From: Sedimentisphaerales bacterium
GTDB taxonomy: Bacteria > Planctomycetota > Phycisphaerae > Sedimentisphaerales > Anaerobacaceae
DNA length: 5,336 nt
Assembly (NCBI GenBank): GCA_016933985.1
Contig: JAFGTU010000447.1
Span: 1 to 5,336 of the forward strand
Reading direction: 5' to 3'
The notes beneath the pieces were generated by a model. The model saw only the letters and a list, made by a program, of their open reading frames with translations. It had not been told where the DNA came from and searched no databases. A program made the translations under genes and the position numbers. The first letter of the stretch is position 1. Every line of letters starts with the position of its first letter. Positions 1-5,336 of the stretch are shown here, in pieces.

Positions 1-450
1 CCACCAGTCCACGTTGCCGCTGCCGCCGTTCGTCGCAGTACGGTACTGCGCGCCGGCAAAAGTGTCAACGGTCTTGTAATACGGGTCATGGTTGCCGCCA
101 CGACGGGCCGCAGACGAATAGTGGATCGAACCAGCACTGGTGTCCACGCGAAGCATCGCCTCGATCTTTGCCCAGTCATTGCCCCCGCCGATATCCCAGG
201 CAGGAGCCAGCTCGAAGCGGATGTTCCCACTAACCTGATTGTAGGCATAGTGGAATTGGTCGGCATTGCCCCAGATATCCGCGCCGCCGCCGAGTATCAA
301 ATAATCGTCGGTGGCCACATACCTGGTGCCGCCCGTGCCGCCCGGGTTGCCGATGTCGACACTGAAATCAAAAACGCCGACAGAGGCAAGCACATTCGGC
401 GTGCCTGCGATGAGCAGGCTAAACACCAAAAGAAGTAACTTTCTAAACAT
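1..450 (-). CDS. Secreted ConA-like/LamG-type domain protein, N-terminal part (cut by window edge)
   Basis: This is the first 150 codons of a gene that runs off the low-coordinate end of the window with no stop. The ATG at 450-448 is preceded by a strong ribosome binding site (GGAGG on the minus strand at 461-457, 6 nt spacing), which fixes the start. Residues 1-22 form a classical Sec signal peptide: FRK, then a Leu/Val/Phe-rich core, and a likely signal peptidase I site after VLA. The mature part has GGGADIWGNADQFHYAY (residues 54-70) followed by NDWAKIEAMLRVD (91-103). This resembles the 'G-ADIW-AD-FH-Y ... WAK-G-M-R' pattern of concanavalin-A-like (DUF1349/LamG-type) jelly-roll domains, which bind or process glycans and are frequent in planctomycete exported proteins. 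The domain is recognised by motif memory only. The exact function, total length and any C-terminal anchor lie outside the window. It is probably a separate transcription unit, about 720 bp downstream of rpsA. Confidence 0.8.
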   Translation of the reverse strand, partial: MFRKLLLLVFSLLIAGTPNVLASVGVFDFSVDIGNPGGTGGTRYVATDDYLILGGGADIWGNADQFHYAYNQVSGNIRFELAPAWDIGGGNDWAKIEAMLRVDTSAGSIHYSSAARRGGNHDPYYKTVDTFAGAQYRTATNGGSGNVDWW

Positions 451-498
451 AGTACTCCTCCTCATTACTTCAATCAAACAAAACAATTCTTTACTGCC

Positions 499-548
499 TT
501 GGCAACGAGCCAAAACACACATTGTGTCCTGGCAACGAGCCAAAACAC
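499..548. promoter_or_regulatory. Two tandem dyad-symmetric repeats upstream of the secreted ConA-like gene
   Basis: A 19-bp sequence, TGGCAACGAGCCAAAACAC, occurs at 500-518 and again at 530-548, giving a 30-bp period (about three helical turns). Each copy holds a dyad: TTGGC-aacga-GCCAA at 499-513 (perfect) and TGGC-aacga-GCCA at 530-542. Between the copies is a further odd palindrome, ACACA-T-TGTGT, at 517-527. The set sits about 50-100 bp upstream of the ATG at 450 on the minus strand. Spacing and symmetry suit paired operators for a dimeric regulator. They could equally be hairpins in the 5' leader RNA, or a minor satellite repeat. No regulator is identifiable. Confidence 0.5.
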
Positions 549-550
549 GC

Positions 551-1166
551 ATCGTTCAAAACAGACGTACATCACCCATAACACTCAACAAGTGCCTGTC
601 TTGAACAACGTTCTACAAAACAAGCAACAAAGAATCTTCACCAAACCCTGTGCTTGCCTGAAAAGAACTAATTATAAGGACTTGGCTCTCCACACCCTCC
701 GTTGCAGATGCCTGCACTGAGCTGTTAGTAGGAATGACTCAAAAAACATCACACCCAACTCACGCTGGCCCCTTCACCGGCTCGGACTACACATCCACAC
801 CAGTAGCTCGGAGTGCTTCCAGCCATTAGTCCATAACAACACCCAAATTCCAGTTTACCTAATTTACCAAATCAGCCCCGGCTTCGTCAAGGAAAATCTC
901 TGGAAAATACAACAAATCCTGGCCGCACTTGGCCACAAAAACCCCTAACTGCTGTATTGACAAGACTTTACAAAAGAGGCGAGGACGCGAGTCTTTGCAA
1001 AAAATCGGCCCTGTTGCTCAAATTCCGGGTCTGTGGAAGAAATCGTTCCGATACACCACATTATAATTCAGAGAATCTCAGTTGACAGTGTACGGTTTAC
1101 ATAAGCTGCGGCCTCAAAGCCGCCACAATATCGCCGTGCCTCAAACAACAAATCCTCGCGGGCACG
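551..1166. other. Intergenic region with no recognisable gene
   Basis: This gap between the extended end of rpsA and the dyads before the ConA-like gene looks more AT-rich than its flanks. The open frames here are short and have unconvincing composition, and I see no tRNA, rRNA or transposase remnant. Structural details: an inverted repeat TGGCC-gcactt-GGCCA at 920-935, an AAGACT/AGTCTT pair at 962-967 and 990-995 enclosing GCG-AGGA-CGC, and a GCGGC-ctcaaa-GCCGC hairpin at 1108-1123. Any of these could help end rpsA transcription, but none is followed by a clean T-run on the minus strand. A TATAAT hexamer on the minus strand at 676-671 lacks a credible -35 box. Confidence 0.5.
1108..1123 (-). 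terminator. GC hairpin downstream of rpsA (possible weak terminator)
   Basis: A perfect 5-bp GC stem (GCGGC/GCCGC) with a 6-nt loop lies about 120 nt beyond the rpsA amber stop and about 45 nt beyond the next in-frame stop at 1167. There is no U-tract after it on the minus strand, so a Rho-independent role is doubtful. It may instead protect the 3' end of the mRNA or mean nothing. Confidence 0.2.
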
Positions 1167-1241
1167 TCACTGGCTTGTTTTCTCCGGCTCTTCGGTCCCG
1201 GCCTGGCCGCTTTCCTCGGCCTGCCGGCCGTCTTGAGCCTT
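1167..1241 (-). other. In-frame open continuation of the rpsA tail beyond its amber stop
   Basis: Directly after the TAG at 1244-1242 the same frame stays open for 24 codons, reading KAQDGRQAEESGQAGTEEPE then KTSQ, and ends at TGA (1169-1167). The stretch is rich in Glu, Gln, Gly and Ala and has no aromatic or large aliphatic residue, exactly like the acidic tail before the stop. The simplest reading is that the ancestral S1 tail ended at the TGA and a CAG-to-TAG type change shortened it. Readthrough or a sequencing error are alternatives. It is not called as part of the CDS. Confidence 0.45.
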
Positions 1242-3137
1242 CTACGGCGCGGCCGTTTCGTCCTCGCTCGCGGCAGAATCGCCGGCCTCGCCACTCGCCT
1301 CTCCGTCCGGATCGGAAGGCCTTTCCGTTTTGGTCTCAGCGGCCAGCCCTTCTTGGCTCTCCATGCCCGGACTGTCACCGGCCTCGACGGATTCCTTCGC
1401 TGTGGAAATCCGCTCGACATCGCTGTCGGACAAGACATTCTCAACCGCGGCGGGCCGGCGTCGGCGAGCCGGCTGCTTATCAGCCTCCTCCTCGGCAGCC
1501 CACTGAACACGACGCAGACTCAATCCAATCTTGCGAGATTCGCTGTCAACCTTGAGAATCTTCACATCAATCTCCTGCCCGACATTGACAATATCCTGCG
1601 GCTTGTCAATCTTATGGTCCGCAAGCTCTGAAATGTGCAGCAGACCCTCCAAATCAGTCTCAAGCTCAACAAACGCGCCGAAGTTCGTAAGCTTCGCCAC
1701 CGTTCCCTTGATGATATGGCCGGGAATATACTTCTCCGGAATCGCGCGGATCCAGGGGTCTTCCATCATCTGCTTGATGCCGAGCGAAACCCGCCGCTTC
1801 TCCTGATTCACATCCAGCACTACGCACTTCACATCCTGCCCCTTCTGCAAAGCCTCGCTCGGATGGCTGTACTTGCGAGTCCAGCTCAGGTCCGAGATGT
1901 GGATCATCCCGTCAATCCCGGGTTCAATCTCTACAAACGCCCCGAAATTGGTCACGCTTCGCACGGTTGCGCTCACCATCGTGCCCACCGGGTACTTCTG
2001 AGAAGCCACCGCCCACGGATTCGTTTCGGTCTGCTTCAAGCCCAGCGAAATCTCTTGTTTGTCCTTGTTGACGTTCAGAACGACAACTTCTATATCATCA
2101 TTGAGATTTACCATCTCGCTCGGATGAGCAAGACGCCGCGTCCAGCTCATCTCGCTGATGTGCACAAGCCCCTCAATGCCGTCTTCCAGACGCACAAAAA
2201 CCCCGTAGTTCATGACATTGACCACCTTGCCCTGCACTCGAGCGCCTATCGGATAACGCCTCTCCACGTCCTCCCACGGGCTGGCCGTCTTCTGCTTCAG
2301 GCCCAGAGAGATCTTCTCGTGCTCCTTGTCAACGCCGATAACAACGCACTCGATTTCCTCGTCAAGCGCTACGACCTCAGACGGGTGCGATATCCGCCCC
2401 CAGCTCAGGTCGGATATGTGCAGCAGCCCGTCCAGGCCGCCCAAATCCACGAACACGCCGAAATCGGCGATGTTCTTGACCACGCCCTTGCGATGCTGGC
2501 CGACTTCGATTTCCGACAGAATCTTCTCTTTGCTGTTCTGCCGCTCTTCCTCAACCAGCTTTCGCCGCGATATGACAATATTGCGCCCTTCAACGTCGAT
2601 CTTGAGTATCTTGCACTCCACCTCCTTGCCGATGAATCTGCTGATGTCACCGGGTTTGCGGATGTCAACCTGCGAGGCGGGCAGAAACACGGGAACGCCG
2701 ATATCAACGAGGAGGCCGCCCTTGATGCGCCTTATGACCCGCCCGGTGACAACGTCACCCTCTTTCTTCGTATTGACTATATTCTCCCAACCCCGGATAG
2801 TGTCGGCTTTGCGCTTGCTCAGGAGCACCAGGCCGCTCTCGGAATCCGTCTCCTCGAGCAAGACTTCGATCTGTCTGCCGGCCTCTATTTCCCCCTCCTC
2901 GAACTCCCCGGCATCGACTACCCCCTCGCTCTTGAGACCAACTTCCACAATTACGTCGTTGCCTATCTGTGTAACGATTCTTCCCTTCAGGATCGTGCCG
3001 GGCAGTCGCAAATCCACCTTTCTCTGAAGAACTTCCTCCAAAAAGGCGTTCTCGCTCTCGCCAAACAACTCCTTCACCTGCTCGTCAAGCTTGTCTTCCG
3101 ACAAACCCAGTTTATTGACAATATTCCGATCTACCAT
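1242..3137 (-). CDS. rpsA: 30S ribosomal protein S1
   Basis: The product binds mRNA leaders on the 30S subunit and promotes translation initiation. The chosen start gives 631 residues beginning MVDRNIVNKLG, with AAGGA at 3152-3148, 10 nt upstream. The same frame is open to an ATG at 3224, but those 29 extra residues (Cys/Arg-rich, MQCRTGAYWREC...) do not look like S1. Six S1 (OB-fold) domains are visible, roughly at residues 46-109, 126-193, 211-282, 296-369, 383-456 and 471-542. Domains 3-5 carry the typical G-F/Y-GVFV/GAFV strand and HISDLSW or HISEMSW motif, and domains 3-6 end in a SLGLKQ-like strand. Domains 1 and 2 are the divergent ribosome-binding type. Residues 543-631 form a low-complexity acidic tail with an RRRR patch near residue 560. 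The protein is longer than E. coli S1 (557 residues) because of that tail. It follows ispH on the same strand with a 177-bp gap. The family assignment is secure. Confidence 0.97.
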   Translation of the reverse strand: MVDRNIVNKLGLSEDKLDEQVKELFGESENAFLEEVLQRKVDLRLPGTILKGRIVTQIGNDVIVEVGLKSEGVVDAGEFEEGEIEAGRQIEVLLEETDSESGLVLLSKRKADTIRGWENIVNTKKEGDVVTGRVIRRIKGGLLVDIGVPVFLPASQVDIRKPGDISRFIGKEVECKILKIDVEGRNIVISRRKLVEEERQNSKEKILSEIEVGQHRKGVVKNIADFGVFVDLGGLDGLLHISDLSWGRISHPSEVVALDEEIECVVIGVDKEHEKISLGLKQKTASPWEDVERRYPIGARVQGKVVNVMNYGVFVRLEDGIEGLVHISEMSWTRRLAHPSEMVNLNDDIEVVVLNVNKDKQEISLGLKQTETNPWAVASQKYPVGTMVSATVRSVTNFGAFVEIEPGIDGMIHISDLSWTRKYSHPSEALQKGQDVKCVVLDVNQEKRRVSLGIKQMMEDPWIRAIPEKYIPGHIIKGTVAKLTNFGAFVELETDLEGLLHISELADHKIDKPQDIVNVGQEIDVKILKVDSESRKIGLSLRRVQWAAEEEADKQPARRRRPAAVENVLSDSDVERISTAKESVEAGDSPGMESQEGLAAETKTERPSDPDGEASGEAGDSAASEDETAAP

Positions 3138-3147
3138 AAAAACAACA

Positions 3148-3152
3148 TCCTT
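3148..3152 (-). promoter_or_regulatory. Ribosome binding site deciding the rpsA start
   Basis: AAGGA on the minus strand lies 10 nt before the ATG at 3137. It supports this start over the in-frame ATG at 3224, whose upstream sequence is an A/T-rich stretch without a purine-rich Shine-Dalgarno motif. The spacing is a little long, which may suit a gene whose product unfolds its own leader. Confidence 0.55.
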
Positions 3153-3208
3153 ACTGTGGAGCCTTGGTTCACAACTCACCGGCGCCCCACATTCACGCCA
3201 ATAAGCCC

Positions 3209-3226
3209 CTGTGCGACACTGCACAG
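3209..3226. promoter_or_regulatory. Perfect inverted repeat in the rpsA leader
   Basis: CTGTGC-gacact-GCACAG is a perfect 6-bp dyad with a 6-nt spacer, about 70 nt upstream of the rpsA start codon. It could be an RNA hairpin in the leader, plausible because S1 in other bacteria represses its own translation through leader structure. It could also be a DNA operator. The symmetry is seen; the role is inferred. Confidence 0.35.
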
Positions 3227-3249
3227 ATTTATCTGAGTTTTAATAATGT

Positions 3250-3280
3250 AAAAAACGCGTCCGCCAACGCAGCAAACGCG
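3250..3280 (-). terminator. Possible intrinsic terminator of ispH
   Basis: On the minus strand, 35 nt after the ispH stop, a CGCGT/ACGCG stem (3280-3276 with 3260-3256) encloses a 15-nt loop and is followed at once by six T residues (3255-3250). A shorter alternative stem, GCGT/ACGC (3270-3267 with 3260-3257), has a 6-nt loop. The stem is short, so termination is probably partial and some ispH transcripts may run on into rpsA. Confidence 0.4.
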
Positions 3281-3314
3281 CACTGAACGGCGGCTCTGAA
3301 CAGAATGAACTCAC

Positions 3315-4163
3315 TCAAGAGCCCTCTGCATCGAAGGCCTTCAGATTGCCGACAAATTCGTTTATTATCCAGTCGGGCGTCGAGGCGCCTGCCGTTACGC
3401 CGGCGACTTTCTTGCCCAACAACACTCTTGTATCAAGTTCCGCCCAGTTCTGCAAGTAAAACGTTTCATTATTGTACTTTTTACACAATTCCGCCAGCCG
3501 CCGTGTATTGGCGCTCTCCAGCCCCCCCAGAACGAACATCACATCAACCGCTTTGCATAGCCGAACCGCCGATTCCTGCCGCTTAATCGCCTCCTGGCAC
3601 AGGGTATTTATCACTTTCAGCTCGCTGAAGCTCCGTCGGCCTATCGCTCCCAGTACATTCCCCAAACGCTCCGGACTCTGGGTGGTCTGGCATACAATCC
3701 CCAATTTGCCCTTTCCGGGCAGTTTTTCAAGGTCCGACTCGTCCGCAATAACAGCAACGTTCTTAGCGCACCCCATCACCGCCTGCACCTCCGGATGGTT
3801 CTCCTCCCCCACGATAACAACCTGATAACCCTCTTTTTCGAGCTCCCCGGCAATATGCTGCACCCTTTTGACCAGTATGCACGTCGCATCGACGATATGG
3901 ACTCCCTTAGCCCGCAATCCGGCAATTTGCCCAGGTGCCGCGCCATGAGACCGGATAATCGCCGTCCCAGACTCGATCTGGTCGATATTCTCCACTGTCC
4001 TCAGCCCGGCTTTGGCCAGCCGTTCAACCTCGTCTCTGTTGTGAATAATCGGGCCAAGACTGTAAACCGCCCCGGCAGCCTGCTCTAGGGTCTTCTCCGC
4101 CATACTGATGGCGTTCCGTACCCCGTGGCAGAAACCGCACTTCTCTGCAACGAAAACCTGCAT
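3315..4163 (-). CDS. ispH: 4-hydroxy-3-methylbut-2-enyl diphosphate reductase (IspH/LytB)
   Basis: This cytosolic [4Fe-4S] enzyme catalyses the last step of the MEP pathway, reducing HMBPP to IPP and DMAPP. The 282 residues are close to the usual family length. The three cluster-binding cysteines are visible: C12 in CGFCHGV, C95 in VDATC and C189 in NTLCQEA. Substrate-site residues are also present: H41 in HNRDEV, H73 in RSHGAAP, and H123 with E125 in ENHPEV. QTTQS (159-163), GGLESANT (213-220) and the C-terminal GVTAGASTPDWII (255-267) are family signatures. The start is fixed by the N-terminal motif spacing. A weak GGGG lies a few bases upstream, inside the end of the preceding remnant, whose TAA directly abuts this ATG. 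rpsA follows on the same strand; the two genes are fused in many clostridia, so the pairing fits. No own promoter is evident. The enzyme appears intact. Confidence 0.97.
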   Translation of the reverse strand: MQVFVAEKCGFCHGVRNAISMAEKTLEQAAGAVYSLGPIIHNRDEVERLAKAGLRTVENIDQIESGTAIIRSHGAAPGQIAGLRAKGVHIVDATCILVKRVQHIAGELEKEGYQVVIVGEENHPEVQAVMGCAKNVAVIADESDLEKLPGKGKLGIVCQTTQSPERLGNVLGAIGRRSFSELKVINTLCQEAIKRQESAVRLCKAVDVMFVLGGLESANTRRLAELCKKYNNETFYLQNWAELDTRVLLGKKVAGVTAGASTPDWIINEFVGNLKAFDAEGS

Positions 4164-4295
4164 TTACACCCCATTTTCAAAGGCCAACAAACTCTCGGCG
4201 ACCCGCTTGCCCTCGTTTAGTCGCTTAAAGCCGCAGATCGCCGAGATATTTTCAAAACACAATTCGAAGCTTGGCAGCCCGCCAGGCTGTGTCAA
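4164..4295 (-). pseudogene. Remnant of a Gfo/Idh/MocA oxidoreductase C-terminal region
   Basis: A 43-codon open stretch, readable from a TTG at 4295, ends in TAA immediately before the ispH ATG. Residues 17-35, ISAICGFKRLNEGKRVAES, align without gaps to ISAIRDGKQVNEGRRIAES of the intact oxidoreductase (4673-4617), with 12 of 19 identical. The DNA of the two segments is also clearly similar (about 65% by eye over some 60 bp). An in-frame TGA at 4319-4317 and the repeat element upstream cut it off from any Rossmann domain, so it cannot be a working enzyme. It is most likely the decayed tail of a second, paralogous gene or of a tandem duplication. A translated short leader ORF coupled to ispH is a less likely alternative. 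Confidence 0.6.
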
Positions 4296-4312
4296 GACAC
4301 TACTAACCGGTA

Positions 4313-4440
4313 TTTCTCACCGCCGAGTACGCCGAGAACGCAGAGATCCTTGTATTTGATAAGAGCTTGCGGGCGTTTGTCCTGTCCAGCCCATACAAAC
4401 TCCTTTTTCTCAGCGATCTCAGCGGTCTCGGCGGTAAATC
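4313..4440. repeat. Intergenic inverted-repeat element with 9-bp periodic arms
   Basis: The left arm holds three 9-bp units (CCGCCGAGT, ACGCCGAGA, ACGCAGAGA; 4320-4346). The right arm, read on the opposite strand, holds three more (CCGCCGAGA, CCGCTGAGA, TCGCTGAGA; 4434-4408). The arms match at 22 of 27 positions across a 61-nt centre, which itself contains a nested TTGTAT/ATACAA pair (4350-4355, 4393-4398). This matches the style of a dispersed 'CGCAGAG' intergenic element that I recall from many bacterial genomes, including planctomycetes. It encodes nothing. It starts 12 bp after the oxidoreductase stop codon and could act as a transcript-end hairpin or be a mobile miniature element. Confidence 0.7.
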
Positions 4441-4451
4441 AGGAATGCGGG

Positions 4452-5336
4452 CTAAATAAGCGGTGTCTTACCGGGTATGGCCACCGGCCGCATCTCCAAA
4501 TCGCCGAATTCATAACTTTCTGGCCTCAAATCCAGCTTCGAGGCCTTCAGTGCCCAGTCCCACTTCAGCGCCCGGCCCGTATAGGCGCTCATCCTGCCCA
4601 TGATCGAGGTCAGCGAGCTTTCAGCTATCCGCCTGCCCTCATTCACCTGCTTGCCGTCCCGAATCGCCGAGATCTGGTCCGCATGTTGCTTCAATTCCGG
4701 ATTCCATGCAGGCCCATCGTACTTGAAGGGCTTCTCGCCCTCGAATATCGCGTTGGCAAAGTCCAGATACGCCTTGCCCTTCGTGCCGACAATCCACTGG
4801 TCGCACCGGTCCGAGACCCCGTCGATTTGCCAGCCCATGTATTCCACCCGCACGCCGCCCGGATATTCGTATTCGACGGAGAAATGGTCGTAAACGTTGC
4901 CGTATTCAGGCCCCGTTCGAGCCTGTCGCCCGCCCATGCCCACACATTGCACCGGAGGCCCGCCGAACACCCAGTTCATAATATCGAGATTGTGCACGTG
5001 CATCTCTGCGATAAAGTCCCCGCTAAGCCACGTCAGGAAGAGCCACCGCCTCAACTGCCATTCCATATCCGTCCACTCAGGCTTCCTCGGCATCGGCCCC
5101 CAGTCGAGCATTCCACCGCCCAACCGGACGCACTGTCCGCCGACGATCTCGCCTATATCCCCGTTGTGAATCCGTTTGACCCCGTCCATAAGATGCGCTA
5201 TCTTCCGCATTTGCGTCCCGGCTACGATGGTCAGCCCCTTCTTATCCGCCATCTCCGACGACTCAATCACCGAGCGAACAGCCACCGGGTCAACCGCGAC
5301 CGGCTTCTCCATGAACACGTGCTTGCCCGCCTCGAC
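4452..5336 (-). CDS. Gfo/Idh/MocA family oxidoreductase, C-terminal part (cut by window edge)
   Basis: The frame is open to the window end, so this is the last 294 codons; the N-terminal Rossmann GxGxxG part is missing. The visible piece begins VEAGKHVFMEKPVA, which contains the family EKP motif (residues 10-12). It continues into the alpha/beta C-terminal domain with EMHVHNLDIMNWVFGGPP (about 111-126), where the histidine and aspartate lie at the usual catalytic/substrate position. GMGGRQARTG (134-143), the DHFSVEYEYPGG strand (150-161) and VGTKG (183-187) follow. Family members are NAD(P)-dependent dehydrogenases of sugars, inositols and related polyols. The substrate here cannot be told. 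HVHNLDIMNW and GMGGRQ are typical of the expanded planctomycete subgroup, whose members often have a Tat signal that would lie outside the window. An in-frame GTG at 5318 is internal, not the start. The gene ends at TAG, with the repeat element right behind it. Confidence 0.93.
   Translation of the reverse strand, partial: VEAGKHVFMEKPVAVDPVAVRSVIESSEMADKKGLTIVAGTQMRKIAHLMDGVKRIHNGDIGEIVGGQCVRLGGGMLDWGPMPRKPEWTDMEWQLRRWLFLTWLSGDFIAEMHVHNLDIMNWVFGGPPVQCVGMGGRQARTGPEYGNVYDHFSVEYEYPGGVRVEYMGWQIDGVSDRCDQWIVGTKGKAYLDFANAIFEGEKPFKYDGPAWNPELKQHADQISAIRDGKQVNEGRRIAESSLTSIMGRMSAYTGRALKWDWALKASKLDLRPESYEFGDLEMRPVAIPGKTPLI

Noticed and set aside
88..438. A plus-strand open frame of 116 codons
   Set aside because: It is antisense to a minus-strand frame with a clear ribosome binding site, signal peptide and ConA-like motif.
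602..612. GAAC-aac-GTTC as a LexA-type SOS box
   Set aside because: The half-sites are 3 bp apart rather than the 4 bp of the Bacillus-type box, and the neighbouring gene has no link to DNA repair.
671..676. TATAAT on the minus strand as the promoter of the ConA-like gene
   Set aside because: No -35 box is found at the proper distance, there is no extended -10, and it lies over 200 bp from the start codon, so it is not called.
957..1110. TTGACA hexamers at 957-962 and 1082-1087 as plus-strand promoters
   Set aside because: Neither has a -10-like hexamer at 16-18 bp, and there is no plus-strand gene downstream.
1082..1555. Open frames on both strands overlapping the rpsA 3' end
   Set aside because: Their Arg/Pro-rich composition is what GC-rich coding DNA gives in wrong frames; they show no domain and no ribosome binding site.
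3138..3224. An upstream in-frame ATG giving rpsA 29 more residues
   Set aside because: The extra residues do not resemble an S1 N-terminus, they run through the leader hairpin, and AAGGA sits before the internal ATG at 3137.
1635..3236. A 533-codon open frame on the plus strand opposite rpsA
   Set aside because: It is the antisense shadow of the S1 repeats. Its translation shows repeats mirroring the S1 domains, it has no recognisable domain, and the minus-strand frame is unambiguously ribosomal protein S1.
4164..4295. A genuine small gene translated from TTG at 4295
   Set aside because: I see no convincing ribosome binding site, and the residues match the middle of a much larger enzyme's C-terminal domain, so a remnant is more likely.

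Overview
The window reads as a chromosomal segment of a bacterium, most probably a planctomycete (Phycisphaerae-like). This is an inference from three things: a secreted concanavalin-A-like domain protein, a Gfo/Idh/MocA oxidoreductase carrying the HVHNLDIMNW and GMGGRQ motifs common in that phylum, and an ispH-rpsA gene pair. No 16S gene or other decisive marker is present. Every recognisable gene lies on the minus strand, so the transcription order runs from high to low coordinates.

In that order: (1) 5336-4452 is the C-terminal part of a Gfo/Idh/MocA oxidoreductase, cut by the window edge. (2) 4313-4440 is an intergenic inverted repeat whose arms are each built of three 9-bp units. (3) 4164-4295 is a short open stretch that looks like a decayed copy of the tail of a Gfo/Idh/MocA gene; its stop codon abuts the next start codon. 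(4) 4163-3315 is ispH, the last enzyme of the MEP isoprenoid pathway. (5) 3314-3138 is a short gap with a possible ispH terminator and a hairpin in the rpsA leader. (6) 3137-1242 is rpsA, ribosomal protein S1 with six S1 domains and a long acidic tail. The tail's amber stop is followed in frame by 24 more codons of the same composition. (7) 1166-551 is a gap of about 620 bp with no gene. (8) 548-499 is a pair of TTGGC-N5-GCCAA-type dyads spaced 30 bp apart. (9) 450-1 is the start of a secreted ConA-like/LamG-type protein, cut by the window edge.

ispH and rpsA are housekeeping genes. Their linkage is an old one: in many clostridia the two are fused into one protein. The flanking genes (sugar-type oxidoreductase and secreted lectin-like protein) are typical planctomycete accessory functions, with no visible metabolic link to the central pair.

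I found no defence system, CRISPR array, transposase, tRNA or rRNA. The most interesting signals are small: the in-frame continuation beyond the S1 stop codon, the oxidoreductase tail remnant in front of ispH, and the tandem dyads upstream of the secreted gene. Nothing here supports a claim of a wholly new biological system.
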